64,000 nt of DNA, from the NCBI GenBank assembly GCA_021234155.1, contig JAJEKV010000053.1, positions 2,232,164 to 2,296,163 on the forward strand, in the 5' to 3' direction. The translations under genes were made by a program, and so were the position numbers. Shown one piece after another: positions 48,301 through 57,541 of the stretch. The first letter of the stretch is position 1; every line of letters starts with the position of its first letter. This DNA comes from Isoetes taiwanensis (lineage: Eukaryota > Streptophyta > Lycopodiopsida > Isoetales > Isoetaceae). The notes under the pieces are model-generated. The model had not been told where the DNA came from. It did not search any database and saw nothing but the letters and a program-made list of their open reading frames with translations.

Positions 48301-48600
48301 GATTTCCATTTCGTGGGTGATGAACCACCCTCTTCATCACATCAGCCTTGAGTTCTGTTGAATGCTTTTTGGTGAGCTTATTGAAGTAATCAACTACTTG
48401 CTTGGCTATTTCTTGCTTTCCTGCCTCATGCTTTCGATCCTCCCGCTCAACCGCTGCCTTTTCATCTTATTCCGTATCTGTATTCTCTCTTTCATCCAAT
48501 TTCTTGTAAATTGCGAGGAAACGGATCTTCACGCGATATTTTCTGTGTTTGCATTGACATCCAACAAATCAACATCATTGGGATTCATCAGGGCGAAAAT
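45397..48600 (-). pseudogene. E2 DDE/RNase H-like putative transposase gene (broken)
   Basis: On minus, from 5': charged helical sequence (YKKLDERENTDTE, HEAGKQEIAKQVVDYFNKLT) at 48560-48330; VRFQKRG and sequence to 47600; a 468-bp hAT insertion; KCGIKSLPICPRERENHEFL then EWKAFEK near 46845-46760; a Lys/Arg-rich stretch (46690-46350); QFKSCLDNIQDGTIVYVIDF with VIDFLENYD near 46240-46165; LVDGCSSQFKS near 45938-45900; WNFFGTAHGKGEHDGQGGS at 45847-45791; and CSAFCGHRFIGKDDVD near 45545-45500. Motif order and sequence match the E1 gene (WNFFGSNHGKGEHDG). Predicted role is element transposition; the nuclease assignment is inference from motif order. Stops, frameshifts and the hAT make it inactive. 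Confidence 0.7.
47053..47536. mobile_element. hAT-like MITE (468 bp) carrying telomere-like repeats
   Basis: The element proper, 47061-47528, begins CAAGGTGGTT and ends AACTACCTTG (inverted, one mismatch in 10), flanked by the perfect 8-bp duplication CTCCAACT (47053-47060 and 47529-47536). Sub-terminal parts are AT-rich inverted sequence with AAATCCGTACG on the left and CGTACGGATTT-like on the right. The centre (47185-47395) is a degenerate array of TTTAGGGTTAGAATGTTTAG. It lies inside the E2 DDE-like gene. Confidence 0.88.
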
Positions 48601-48913
48601 CCAATGCTAAACGTGTGATTGCCTCCCAGGCGGTCCTCGAGGAGCGCCATGAAATTCCCCGAGAGGGAGGATAAGTGAATTGGAGGGAGAATTTTCGCCC
48701 CATGACCCTAAGTAATCCAATTTGCAACGTTACTACCACACCACTCGGCGAAAATCCAGCCAAAACCCACAATCATTTTCCTAATCTGCTCATTCGTGAG
48801 GTGGACGTGTTAGTACATGAAGGGCGTAAAAAAAATTGACGGGCAGTTACACCCATCAGCACCCCAAATTAAGCAAAAGCAGGGGTGCTTTAAGCGGGCT
48901 AAAACCCTGCTAT

Positions 48914-48937
48914 AAGCATGCGTCCGGACGCATGCTT
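48914..48937. repeat. 24-bp perfect palindrome near E2 right end
   Basis: AAGCATGCGTCC followed by its exact inverse, 27 bp inside the right terminus. Upstream, AGCACCCC...GGGGTGCT and AGCAGGG...CCCTGCT form two more short hairpins. Confidence 0.95.
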
Positions 48938-48964
48938 TTGATACCCACCAGCATACTTTCACCC

Positions 48965-49042
<78 letters not shown>
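48965..49042. repeat. (CTAT)n microsatellite, right part
   Basis: About 19 units directly abutting the E2 right terminus; continuation of 38400-38542. Confidence 0.97.
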
Positions 49043-49118
49043 CCATAAATGCAAACTCATGTCCATTTGAGAACTCTCTCCATAGATTCAAACTCATGTC
49101 CATTTGAGAACTCTCTCA
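49043..49118. repeat. 37-38-bp tandem duplication
   Basis: Two adjoining copies of a unit containing CAAACTCATGTCCATTTGAG. Confidence 0.9.
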
Positions 49119-49604
49119 CATGATTCGAGCATGTTGCAATAATGCATTATCCTTCCACTATCCTAATAGTCTACATAGAAGTTTCAGTATCAAATTTATT
49201 TCGCATGGCACTCCCAAATTGGAAATTGAGAATTCACACCTGATGATGGACACAAAGCTTGGATGCTTTAATGCAAATCATTTTGGATGCACCACCAGTA
49301 GACCCAGTAATACCAGCATTTCCTGTTGCTGAGGAAATGCATGGGCAATAGTTCTCGGGTACAGAGCTTTCAATGAAAAGCCAAATTTTGTAACATAGTG
49401 CTTTTTTTTTAATATATTATAAACTTTCAAACAGAGATGTACTTTATTCTGACACGCCTATGGGATATTGTTTGAGTCAAGGAGAAAATAGAAAGATCAT
49501 GAAAACCGACGTGCCGAGCTCAGTGCACCGACAGATCTATAGTTTAAATAGAAGATCAGATTGAATGTAGATGGTACCGGTGGAGACAGTAAAATCGGCA
49601 AGAG

Positions 49605-49618
49605 GAATCAAGAGCTTG
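49605..49618. repeat. 14-bp target duplication of LINE C, left copy
   Basis: GAATCAAGAGCTTG occurs here and again at 61329-61342 just after the poly(A) tail. This fixes both ends of LINE C. Confidence 0.95.
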
Positions 49619-49825
49619 AAAAGTGGCTAAAAAAAAATGCAAGAGCGCCTATTTTCTTGCTTTTTTTGTCCTTTAGTGAATTTTTCTGTTTGCCTCCCTT
49701 TCTTGCCTGTTTTTTGAAAAAATCTGCCCTTCGAGCCTCCAATTCAATCCAAATTCTTTGCTAGCCTTGTAGAGGCTAGCAATCCGAGGTTGCTGCTAAA
49801 TGATTTCATGTAAATTCACCTACAA

Positions 49826-50134
49826 ATGGATGCAAAATTTTTTGTAATCCTCCAAGACAGAGGCAGATTAACTTGTGGCCATCTAAAGGGATCTGCTGCA
49901 CATCTTTGGCAAACCTTGGTTGCACAAAATTTGTTCCCAGAGGAAAGCTTCATTTCGGAATATTCATTTGTGCCTAGCTGTGAGGAATTTGAAGTCGAGA
50001 TCATACAATCTTGGTTGAAAGAATTCACAGGGAACAAAAATACAGAAGCTACTGCAATTTTCCGAGTACATTGTGAATGGACTGACAAGAAATTGACAGT
50101 GAAATTATACAATGAAACAGGATTTGGACTTTGA
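49826..50134 (+). CDS. Small leader ORF of LINE C (102 aa), unknown
   Basis: An uninterrupted frame in the 5' leader begins MDAKFFVILQDRGRLTCGHL and ends LYNETGFGL; it contains GSAAHLWQTLVAQNLFPEES and CEEFEVEIIQSWLKEF. Composition looks protein-like with alternating hydrophobic residues. No domain recognised. It could be a genuine first ORF or a captured host exon. Confidence 0.4.
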   Translation: MDAKFFVILQDRGRLTCGHLKGSAAHLWQTLVAQNLFPEESFISEYSFVPSCEEFEVEIIQSWLKEFTGNKNTEATAIFRVHCEWTDKKLTVKLYNETGFGL

Positions 50135-50305
50135 GGATGTTTTATCTGACCACTTAGTGATAGTTTTGATTTAATTCCTCTAGCATTCTACCTTCAATAA
50201 CTTCCTTGCTCTTTCTTGATCCTCTTGTCTTTCCTGAATTTCTCCATTCCCTCTTTTTTTCAAATTCTCTCACGTGCCTCTGCTGTCATCTCCTGAACCT
50301 TTTTT

Positions 50306-52789
50306 ATGGAAAACTTAAACAATTTTAGCCCTAAATTCCTTGCCTTTCTTCACGAATTTGCTCATCTAGGAGACTCTGAGCGCCCGATCTTGCTAAACCA
50401 GTTAAGACTCCTTCAAGAAAATAAAAAAAAATGTCTGCTTTTTGGTGATTTCTCTAACCTTCTCTCTGATAAGCAGATTATGCATCCTAGAACCCATAAG
50501 GTTCCGGTCTGGGATAACCTCTCAAAGGATCCTGATCTTTATGGTCGGCTACCATTCCTGCACCCCTCCACTCAAATTCCTCTGCCATATGGAGTTCCTA
50601 AACCAGCCAGGGATATCTACAGTGATAATGCTTTGATGTCGCCTTCGATGGAGACCCGTGCCAATGAAGGAAATAAACAAGCTTTATACCAGGGTATTTC
50701 TTTAAATCTCCCTTCTGTTCATGCTAAGATGTCAATTTTGAAAGATACAGCTGTTCTAGTCAAATTTAACAAAAGTGGGATTCAACTTGGCAAATTTTGG
50801 AATTTCTGCCAAAACCTTCAAAAAGGTATTCTCATCAAAGCCATGTATTGGCTTAATTATCCATTTCTTATGATTGAGTGTGAAAACTCCAGAACAGCAA
50901 ACTTCCTTCTAAATCGTGGTCACTTGGCATTTGAAAGCTATCAAATAAGCTTTCTTAAATGGCATCCCAAGTTAGACATCTCTTCATTTGAGTCCTTATG
51001 CATAGCTTCCACCACTCTACAGGGGCTAAATCCAATATACTGGAATGAAGACTGTTTCAAAATTCTCTTCAACTCCATTGGCACATATATTTCAACTGAA
51101 TATTCTCCTGAAAGACCTCCCCGAGCCTTCATACAAATTGATACCACCAAAACTGTGCCAACCTCAATTCCTTTCACTGATGCTTTTGGACAAAAATCAT
51201 CCCTATCACTGAGATGGTCAGGTCTGCCTCCTCTTTGTCAAAAATGTGGTTACAGGCATTTATGGTATGAAAGTTGTAAATCCTCTCCTTTCAAGCAAGC
51301 AGATGTCACAGAAAATGCAATTCCAAATGCAATTCCATTAAAGGAATTAAATGAGGCAAATAGGCTCAATTCTGCTGATTCAGTAATAGTTCACAACAGT
51401 AACAGCTCACAAAATTTGCAAGGACCAACATCAGTGGAAGATCCAAGTAAAACCAATGCCTTTATTTGGAAAAGAGTGAATGGATCTCAAAGAAGAATTT
51501 ACAAGAATAGAATTGAGAAGGAAAAACAGAAGAACTCACAGGGTATGATGGTCTCGGATTGGACATCAAATATAACTTCTAAAATAGGATTGCATGCAAA
51601 GCAAAATGCTAATGCTATCAAAGTCATTAAAAAACATGGAGACTTCAAGCACAAAGGGAAAGCGCCTATGGATCAGGCTACAAGATTAACAAAAGATTTG
51701 AATTCTACACTGGACAGAATTATTCAAGATGCTAAAACTATGAATAATTCTAGACTGTCAAATCATTTAAATCTCAAACAAGGCAGTAAGGGAGATTCAT
51801 TACTTAGACAAATCCATACTTCATCAGGCAGAAATATGACCTCCTTGGTTATAAAAGATAAAGAAATTTCAACTTCACAGAGTCATGCCTCTGCTTCCAA
51901 AACAGTGGTTCCAACAACAGCTCCAGATACAGACTTGGACAAGAGATGCAACCAGATTGCCAATCCTAAGCAATCTGAATTGGAAGACAAGGTCCACTGC
52001 TATAATCAATTCCAGGTACTTGCAGATATTAATACTAACCATGATTCTAATATACTACTGGATTCTGAAAATCATGAGCAGTTAATTGATCATCTTGATA
52101 AACCCTCATATAATCCATCTGCAAATCCTTTCTCCAAAACAGTTTCCCCAAATTCTATTTCTCAGCTTGAACCCCTCATCAATCTTGAAATGAAATTACC
52201 TCCTGGGAACCATGGCTATCATACTATTTCTGCAGATATTGAGATGCAACTGGCTTCACTGCAAGAGGGTATATGGACAAGTTTAGATCAATGCCACACA
52301 GCTCAAGATCAAGTTCAGGCAGATACAGATCATACTGAAAAAAATTTAACAGAGAAGGAAGTGGTATTAGATACACCCGACAGACAAATTTCTCAACTAC
52401 ACAAAGCAGATCCTCAAAGCCTCAGCCCCGAGATCATCTCCAACACACGAGACATGGAGAAGGATACTCAATTTTCCAGGCAAGTCCCCTTCCAAAATAG
52501 TTCTAAGAAATGTTTGTTTGATAATTCTATGAACAGCATGTTTGAGTTCATTCCAGGAGGGATATCTGATAGTGAGGAAGAAATTGACACACTTAATAAG
52601 GAGAATCTGGATAATACAAAATGGGGGGATGATGAGTTATTAAGAGACACTTATCTGAAAGCTAAGCCTCCTCAATCTATTTTAAAGGATTCTAATACTC
52701 CTGCAAATAATACAAGAAGTAAGAAACTTAAACATGGCTCTAGGAAACAAAAAAAAAAAGTAGTGAAAGTTTCCTGCTCTTTTCTCTGA
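50306..52789 (+). CDS. LINE C ORF1 protein (827 aa, DUF4283-like, CCHC knuckle)
   Basis: An intact nucleic-acid-binding ORF1. Residues about 150-290 match the layout of the plant LINE ORF1 (DUF4283) domain: VLVKFNKSGIQLGKFWNFC, FLMIECENSRTANFLLNRGH, FLKWHPKLDISSFES, PRAFIQIDT. This is followed at about 310 by the zinc knuckle PLCQKCGYRHLWYESC. The remaining 500 residues are hydrophilic, rich in Ser, Asn and Asp, with KHKGKAPMDQATRLTK and a basic end NNTRSKKLKHGSRKQKKKVV. ORF1 proteins coat LINE RNA and help target-primed integration. The first Met after the TTTTTT leader is taken as start. The long disordered C-terminal half is larger than usual. Confidence 0.87.
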   Translation: MENLNNFSPKFLAFLHEFAHLGDSERPILLNQLRLLQENKKKCLLFGDFSNLLSDKQIMHPRTHKVPVWDNLSKDPDLYGRLPFLHPSTQIPLPYGVPKPARDIYSDNALMSPSMETRANEGNKQALYQGISLNLPSVHAKMSILKDTAVLVKFNKSGIQLGKFWNFCQNLQKGILIKAMYWLNYPFLMIECENSRTANFLLNRGHLAFESYQISFLKWHPKLDISSFESLCIASTTLQGLNPIYWNEDCFKILFNSIGTYISTEYSPERPPRAFIQIDTTKTVPTSIPFTDAFGQKSSLSLRWSGLPPLCQKCGYRHLWYESCKSSPFKQADVTENAIPNAIPLKELNEANRLNSADSVIVHNSNSSQNLQGPTSVEDPSKTNAFIWKRVNGSQRRIYKNRIEKEKQKNSQGMMVSDWTSNITSKIGLHAKQNANAIKVIKKHGDFKHKGKAPMDQATRLTKDLNSTLDRIIQDAKTMNNSRLSNHLNLKQGSKGDSLLRQIHTSSGRNMTSLVIKDKEISTSQSHASASKTVVPTTAPDTDLDKRCNQIANPKQSELEDKVHCYNQFQVLADINTNHDSNILLDSENHEQLIDHLDKPSYNPSANPFSKTVSPNSISQLEPLINLEMKLPPGNHGYHTISADIEMQLASLQEGIWTSLDQCHTAQDQVQADTDHTEKNLTEKEVVLDTPDRQISQLHKADPQSLSPEIISNTRDMEKDTQFSRQVPFQNSSKKCLFDNSMNSMFEFIPGGISDSEEEIDTLNKENLDNTKWGDDELLRDTYLKAKPPQSILKDSNTPANNTRSKKLKHGSRKQKKKVVKVSCSFL

Positions 52790-52813
52790 ATCTGAGTGTA
52801 AATTATTCTTATC

Positions 52814-53722
52814 ATGAGGATAATTAGTTGGAATCTGAGAGATATCAAAGGTCCCCTCAAGAGAAGGAGGGCCATTGCTCAACTTAGACAATATAATGCT
52901 GATATTATATTGTTACAAGAGCTGAAGCTTCCTAAGTTTGAGGCATCTAGTTTGGGTGACTGGATCTATCCTGGGGCTTCTTCCATTTGGATGGAAGCAA
53001 ATGGTACTAAAGGAGGTATGTGCATTATTTGGAAAAATCTCAACCATCTCTCTTTCTGCAATAGCATTTCTAAAATGTGGCAAGCAGTAACTTTCTCTCT
53101 TAATAACTCCACATTTGGGGTTATTAATATTTATGGTTCCACTTGTCCCAAAGAGAGGGAAAATATTTGGCCTGATCTTAACTCTTGGATCTCCAATAAT
53201 GCCTCAGTTGATTGGATCTTAGGAGGGGATTTTAACAATACTCCTAGCTGGGATTTAAAATTGGGAAACAAGATAAACATGTCCTTGACTGAAAGACAGA
53301 ATTGGGATAATTTCATGGCTGACTCCTCCCTAATTCATATCCCATCCTCCACTGCTTCCTTCACATGGTCCAATAAGCAAAAGGATCAAGATAGAGTTTA
53401 TTGTGCATTGGATAGATTTTACATCTCCAATTCAATATCAGATTTCTGGGATAATTGTTTTGTCACAAGTGATGAGGGCACTTCCATCTCGGATCACCAG
53501 CCTCAATTTCTCAATACCAAGCATCTTCTAAATCCCCCAAGGGAAGGTAATATTCCATTCAAGCTGAACTGCTCTCTGCTACAGAATAACTCTTTCCAAC
53601 AGGAGTTCTCTCAGTTCTATCAATCTATTGATCCTGTGCTTCCAAATCAGTCTATGAAAAAATTTTATTACAAGATAAAAAAATCCAAGGATTGGATCAA
53701 GAATTGGGCTAAAAGTAAGCAT
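52814..53722 (+). pseudogene. LINE C ORF2, 5' part: endonuclease domain
   Basis: Starts MRIISWNLRDIKGPLKRRRA with the apurinic endonuclease motifs in order: ISWN, ILLQELKLP (the E), VINIYGS, WILGGDFNNTPS (GGDFN), FTWSN, YCALDRFYIS and SISDHQP (SDH). It nicks target DNA to prime reverse transcription. The frame runs to WAKSKH and meets the E4 left end at 53723. Across the excised insertion it continues as KSKH/MAKIHEKENLLNK. Confidence 0.9.
53719..53722. repeat. Target duplication GCAT, left copy (E4)
   Basis: GCAT flanks E4 at 53719-53722 and 57538-57541; one copy restores the ORF2 frame. Confidence 0.9.
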
Positions 53723-53796
53723 AAGTCGTATTTAATTAAAGTGGGACAAATCTCGAATTTTGGGACTCGGACTGAAAATGGGACTCATACTGATTT

Positions 53797-54090
53797 AGGG
53801 GAAGGGGGGAAGTTGGGGAGAAGTTGAGAGAAGTTGGGGAGGAAGTTCAAAAGGGGGGTGAGAAGAGGGGCAAGGGGGTGAGAAGAGGGTGCAAGGGAGG
53901 TGAGTTCTAAAGGGGGGTGAGAAGAGGGGCAGGCGAGGTGAGTTCTGAAGGGGGGGTGAAAGGGCAAAGGGCAAACGGATAAGGAGGATGGGCAAAAGGG
54001 GAGGGAGATGGCAAATGGGATGAAGATGGCAAATGAGATGGCAAATGGGTCAAAGAGGAGAGAGGAGATGGCAAGGGGGGGGAAAAGGAG
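53797..54090 (+). repeat. G/A-rich polypurine tract
   Basis: About 290 bp made almost wholly of G and A on plus, with repeated GGGGGGTGAGAAGAGGGGCA and many runs of three or more G. Structure-prone (G-quadruplex or triplex) in principle. Confidence 0.9.
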
Positions 54091-54618
54091 GAGAGAAGGC
54101 TTGTAAATAATAAAATAATAAAATATAATATAATAAATAATAATACAATTAAAATACATTAAATGATTTAATAAATACAAATAAACATCATTAATTAAAT
54201 AATTTTCTTTCTTTCTCAAGTATATAGAATGGGCTCAAAGATATGGGCTTGCCGAAAGCAAAGAATGCTTGAGTTCTAACTCTCTTTGCCGAAAGCAAAG
54301 AATGATCTGCTTTTTTCCAATCGTGAGCAAAGAATGCCGTGTTTTTCCAGCAAAGAATGCCAAGCACGTAGGACTTGGCTTGGCTTGTTCAATGCTTGCC
54401 AAACAGAGCGTAAGCATGGCGAAAAGAGCCGGCATGGCAAAAGATGGCCTGGCTTGGCTTGCTTAACGTGATGCTTGGCGATGGAACACATTTGGTGACC
54501 TAAACAAACCTCACAAACGAGTTGGATCTTCCGGTCCGCTCGCTTTTTGAGGGCTTGAAGATCTTCAAATTGGCTCGCTTTTTTTCGTGGCTTGAAGATC
54601 CAAAAGCAAAGGCAATGA

Positions 54619-55236
54619 TTAGCAAAGCAAACAGAGCAATACTAAGAGGACGCCCCACCATAGCCGACCTTCATTTCCATAGCCGATCTTCACACCGCAA
54701 CATCGCAGGGCCTGCAGAGGAACAGGGGGAGCCTCACTAGAAAATGTTAAATATAGCATTTCTCTTCGTAAAAGCATAGCATTTTTTTTCCTCGGCCATG
54801 GTCGCAGGCTTATTCTCGTAATGAATGCTCTTAAAATGCTCAAGATGCAAACAAATCTCTTTTTCGTATGGCGACGAGGTCTCTCGATATGGCTTTTCTC
54901 ATTCTCGCTCAAATAAAACGAGAAATAGAGATGTAGCCATGCCCCAAAAGTGAAAATGTTCGGCCACCAGCAGCTACATTGGCTGAGGCAAACGAGCAGC
55001 CAGTATTCGGGATGTGGAACCACAAAGAGCCATATTGGTCGCAAAGACAATTGTTGGCGCTGAGGGATTTGAAGCAATCGCAACCGCGCAGCCATAGCCG
55101 GGTTCCGATGCAAGAGACACAAATACGAGGAGCACACAAGCTTGCCTTTGGGAAATGCGAGAAGCCATAGTCTGCGGTGAGTTGTTTGCGTGCAAAGGGG
55201 TGCTTATATAGCCATATCCGCTCATTCACGGACACT
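54619..55236 (-). other. Overlapping minus-strand frames in E4, unassigned
   Basis: Frames of 172, 108 and 83 codons overlap in different phases (for example MSVNERIWLYKHPFARKQLT and MCSSYLCLLHRNPAMAARLR). Overlap in three phases suggests that at most one is real. No domain recognised. Confidence 0.2.
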
Positions 55237-55727
55237 TCTTGTTACAAAATTTCGATCGTAACGAATTCTCCAGCTCATTTTGTATTTTAGCCTTAGTGTT
55301 ATTACTCGTGAATCAAAAAAAGGGCTCCTCGTGGTTTGCGCATTGCCACATGCTAACTCACAGAAATCTGTCGGCAGAGTCCCTGTTTTCAGCCGGATCC
55401 TTCATTCTTGCTGAATATTTTATGCCCTGTGGCTTCTATCTGAAATCGGTGAGATATTGACGAAATCCTTACCAGTATTGTTGAGAAAATCGGTGGAGAT
55501 ATTGAAGAAATCCTTACAGCTCTGTGGTTCTCCTTCCGATGGATTCTCGACGCAATTCTTGGTTGCGATCTGCCGGTGGTACAAAAGCATCCGGCGGCAC
55601 AAAGGTGTGTACCAAATTTCAAAATTCAAATATTGGGGGGAAAAAAAGGCGGGGTATAAGAGTCTTGAAAATAAGTCCCGTAGAGTAGAGTAAAGTGAGT
55701 CTTGAAAATAAGTCACGTGGGCATAAT

Positions 55728-55807
55728 ATTTATATGGTGCATTATTATTAGTTATAAGGGTAAGTATATTTATATGGTGCATTATTATTAGTTATAAGGG
55801 TAAATTA
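55728..55807. repeat. 40-bp tandem duplication in E4
   Basis: Two copies of the unit TATATGGTGCATTATTATTA... starting near 55731 and 55771. Confidence 0.9.
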
Positions 55808-56189
55808 TTTTTAAGTTATAATGTGTATTATAGGTGCATGCATATGTTGCTATTTACATGTGCATTAGGCATTCTTTGGAAAATACATAGGAAATTTATG
55901 GGGAGGGTATTTTTTCATAGAAAATACATAGGATATTGTGTTTATTGAAAAATACATAGTATAGGATATTGTCTTATTAGAAAATACATAGTATATACTG
56001 TTTCATTTTAGAAAGCTATCTTTGAATAAAGCTATAGATAAACATTGACATATTAAAAAAGGGAGACAAGTAGGCAAGTAGGTTCGCCACATTTGTTGTA
56101 TGTTTGATCACATGTGAACAAAGGTATAGTAATATGATATGATGTTTGAAGGTTATTCATTTTCGAATCCTTCTCGGACTTGTTGTGTT

Positions 56190-57000
56190 TTTCACTCCAA
56201 ATGGCCTTAGACCGGTGTTTTTCATCTTGAAGGGCCTTAGACCTGCGTTTTTATTTTGAAGGGCCTTAGAACTATGTTTTCCACCTGACCTATATTTTTT
56301 TACTTTGAAGGGCCTTAGAACGCCTTTCTCGACTCAGCGAGTTGAGAAAGACCCTCAAACCCGTGTTTTTGCTTTGTTGCGCTTTCGACTCATGAAGTCG
56401 AAAGGTCTTTGACCCCTAAAACCTGCGTTTTAAACTTTTTGTTGCCTTTCTCGGCTTCGAAGTCGAGAAAGGTTGGCTAACCCCTAAACCTTTTAAGCTT
56501 TGAGTGCCTTTTCTCGACTTCGAGTCGAAAGGCCTTCTTAACCCTAAAACCAGTTTTCCGGCTTTGAGCTGCCTTTCTCGACTTCGGAGTCGTCGAAGGT
56601 CCTCGACTACGTTCTCGACCTCGGGAACTCGTTTTCACTTTGAGCTTCCTTTCTCAACCCCCCAAAACTGCGTTTTTTTACTCTCAGATGCTTTTCTCGA
56701 CCCACGAGTCGAGAAAGGCCCTTAAAAAAAATTTTCTTGAAAAAAAAAACTTTTTTTTTTGGTTAAAAAAATTTTTTTTTTTTTTTTTTTTTCTCGACTT
56801 CGCTTTCTCGACTCGAGAAAGGCCGATAGAGGGCCTTGAGGGTCTTTCTCGACTTCGAAGTCGAGAAAGGCCCCAAAAAAAATTTTTGCCTACTTAAAAA
56901 AAAAGAAGGAATTTTTTTTTTTCCTTGTTTTTTTGTTTTTTTGGGCTCTAAGCTACATCAGAGGGGCCTTTCGACTCATGGAAGTCGAAAAGGCCTCATC
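56190..57000. repeat. Hairpin-forming minisatellite in E4
   Basis: About ten degenerate units of 60-70 bp. Each pairs GGGCCTTAGA(A)CC..CGTTTTT with a small inverted repeat of the type TTTCTCGACT/AGTCGAGAAA. Examples lie near 56316, 56443, 56508, 56571, 56693, 56841 and 56968. T- and A-rich homopolymers interrupt it at 56720-56790. Confidence 0.85.
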
Positions 57001-57541
57001 CTACATTCTTCGAAAATGGCCCTTAGAACTGGTTGTTTTTTATTTGTATTGTCGTAGCATCACTTGCACTAACTTGATTTTGCCTTTCCCGATTACAAAT
57101 CGCTGAATGAAGGGACATGATGGGAGCCATGTCGGGCTAAGCGTGTTCAGATTTCTATTCTCTTCAAGTTGTTCTTGTGGCTTGGAACATCCGGACCTTT
57201 GCTCAGAGATGTTGTTCCCAGTAGGTGGTCTGTGTGCGAAGATGATGTAATATTTGTGTCAGCCCGACCATCATGGTATCTTCAACCATTGTAAACTTTG
57301 GTTTCAATCTAGAACTTTGATTTCAATCTTTAATGAATTTCCTTTGTTTCAGTTGCATTGTTCTTGTTCTCGACTCGCTAATCAGGGAAAACTGGAGGAA
57401 AGCTTCGATGCAGAGTTCTAGACAAAAAATCGAATTAAGGATAGTTTTCGGGTCGGGGTGCTCTTTTTCATGTAAATTAACAGGGTTCCGAAAAAAAATG
57501 GGAATGGAATGAGTCCCACTTTAATTAAATACGACTTGCAT

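Larger units (their letters stand above)
38543..48964 (+). mobile_element. E2: 10.4-kb TIR element of the E1 group
   Basis: Perfect 23-bp terminal inverted repeats (38543-38565 and 48942-48964; start GGGTGAAAGTATGCTGGTGG) resemble those of E1 and E3. It is flanked by CTAT on both sides within a (CTAT)n tract, consistent with a 4-bp duplication. Content: unassigned coding-like sequence (38747-40773), FCP1/SCP-like phosphatase sequence on plus in two tandem copies (41.9-44.4 kb), and a DDE-like gene on minus (45.4-48.6 kb). Nested inside are a CACTA element, two hAT-like elements and a 1.4-kb tandem duplication. Removing these leaves about 7.1 kb. The two recognisable genes are convergent, as in E1. 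Confidence 0.88.
53723..57537. mobile_element. E4: 3.8-kb TIR element, 4-bp TSD, non-autonomous
   Basis: Perfect 25-bp terminal inverted repeats (53723-53747 and 57513-57537; start AAGTCGTATTTAATTAAAGT) and the 4-bp duplication GCAT. Left sub-terminal sequence repeats TGGGACT(C). The interior contains a long polypurine tract (53797-54090), an AT-rich block (54110-54220), AGCAAAGAATGC and TGGCTTGGCTTGC repeats (54235-54480), unassigned frames, and a hairpin minisatellite (56190-57000). No transposase recognised. The termini are unrelated to E1-E3, so this is another family that also makes 4-bp duplications. Confidence 0.88.

Noticed and set aside
53795-54219. Pro/Ser-rich minus frames in E4
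   Set aside because: Translation of the polypurine tract complement.
56190-57000. Resemblance to a CRISPR-like spaced palindrome array
   Set aside because: Units are degenerate, spacers are not unique, and the context is a plant transposon.
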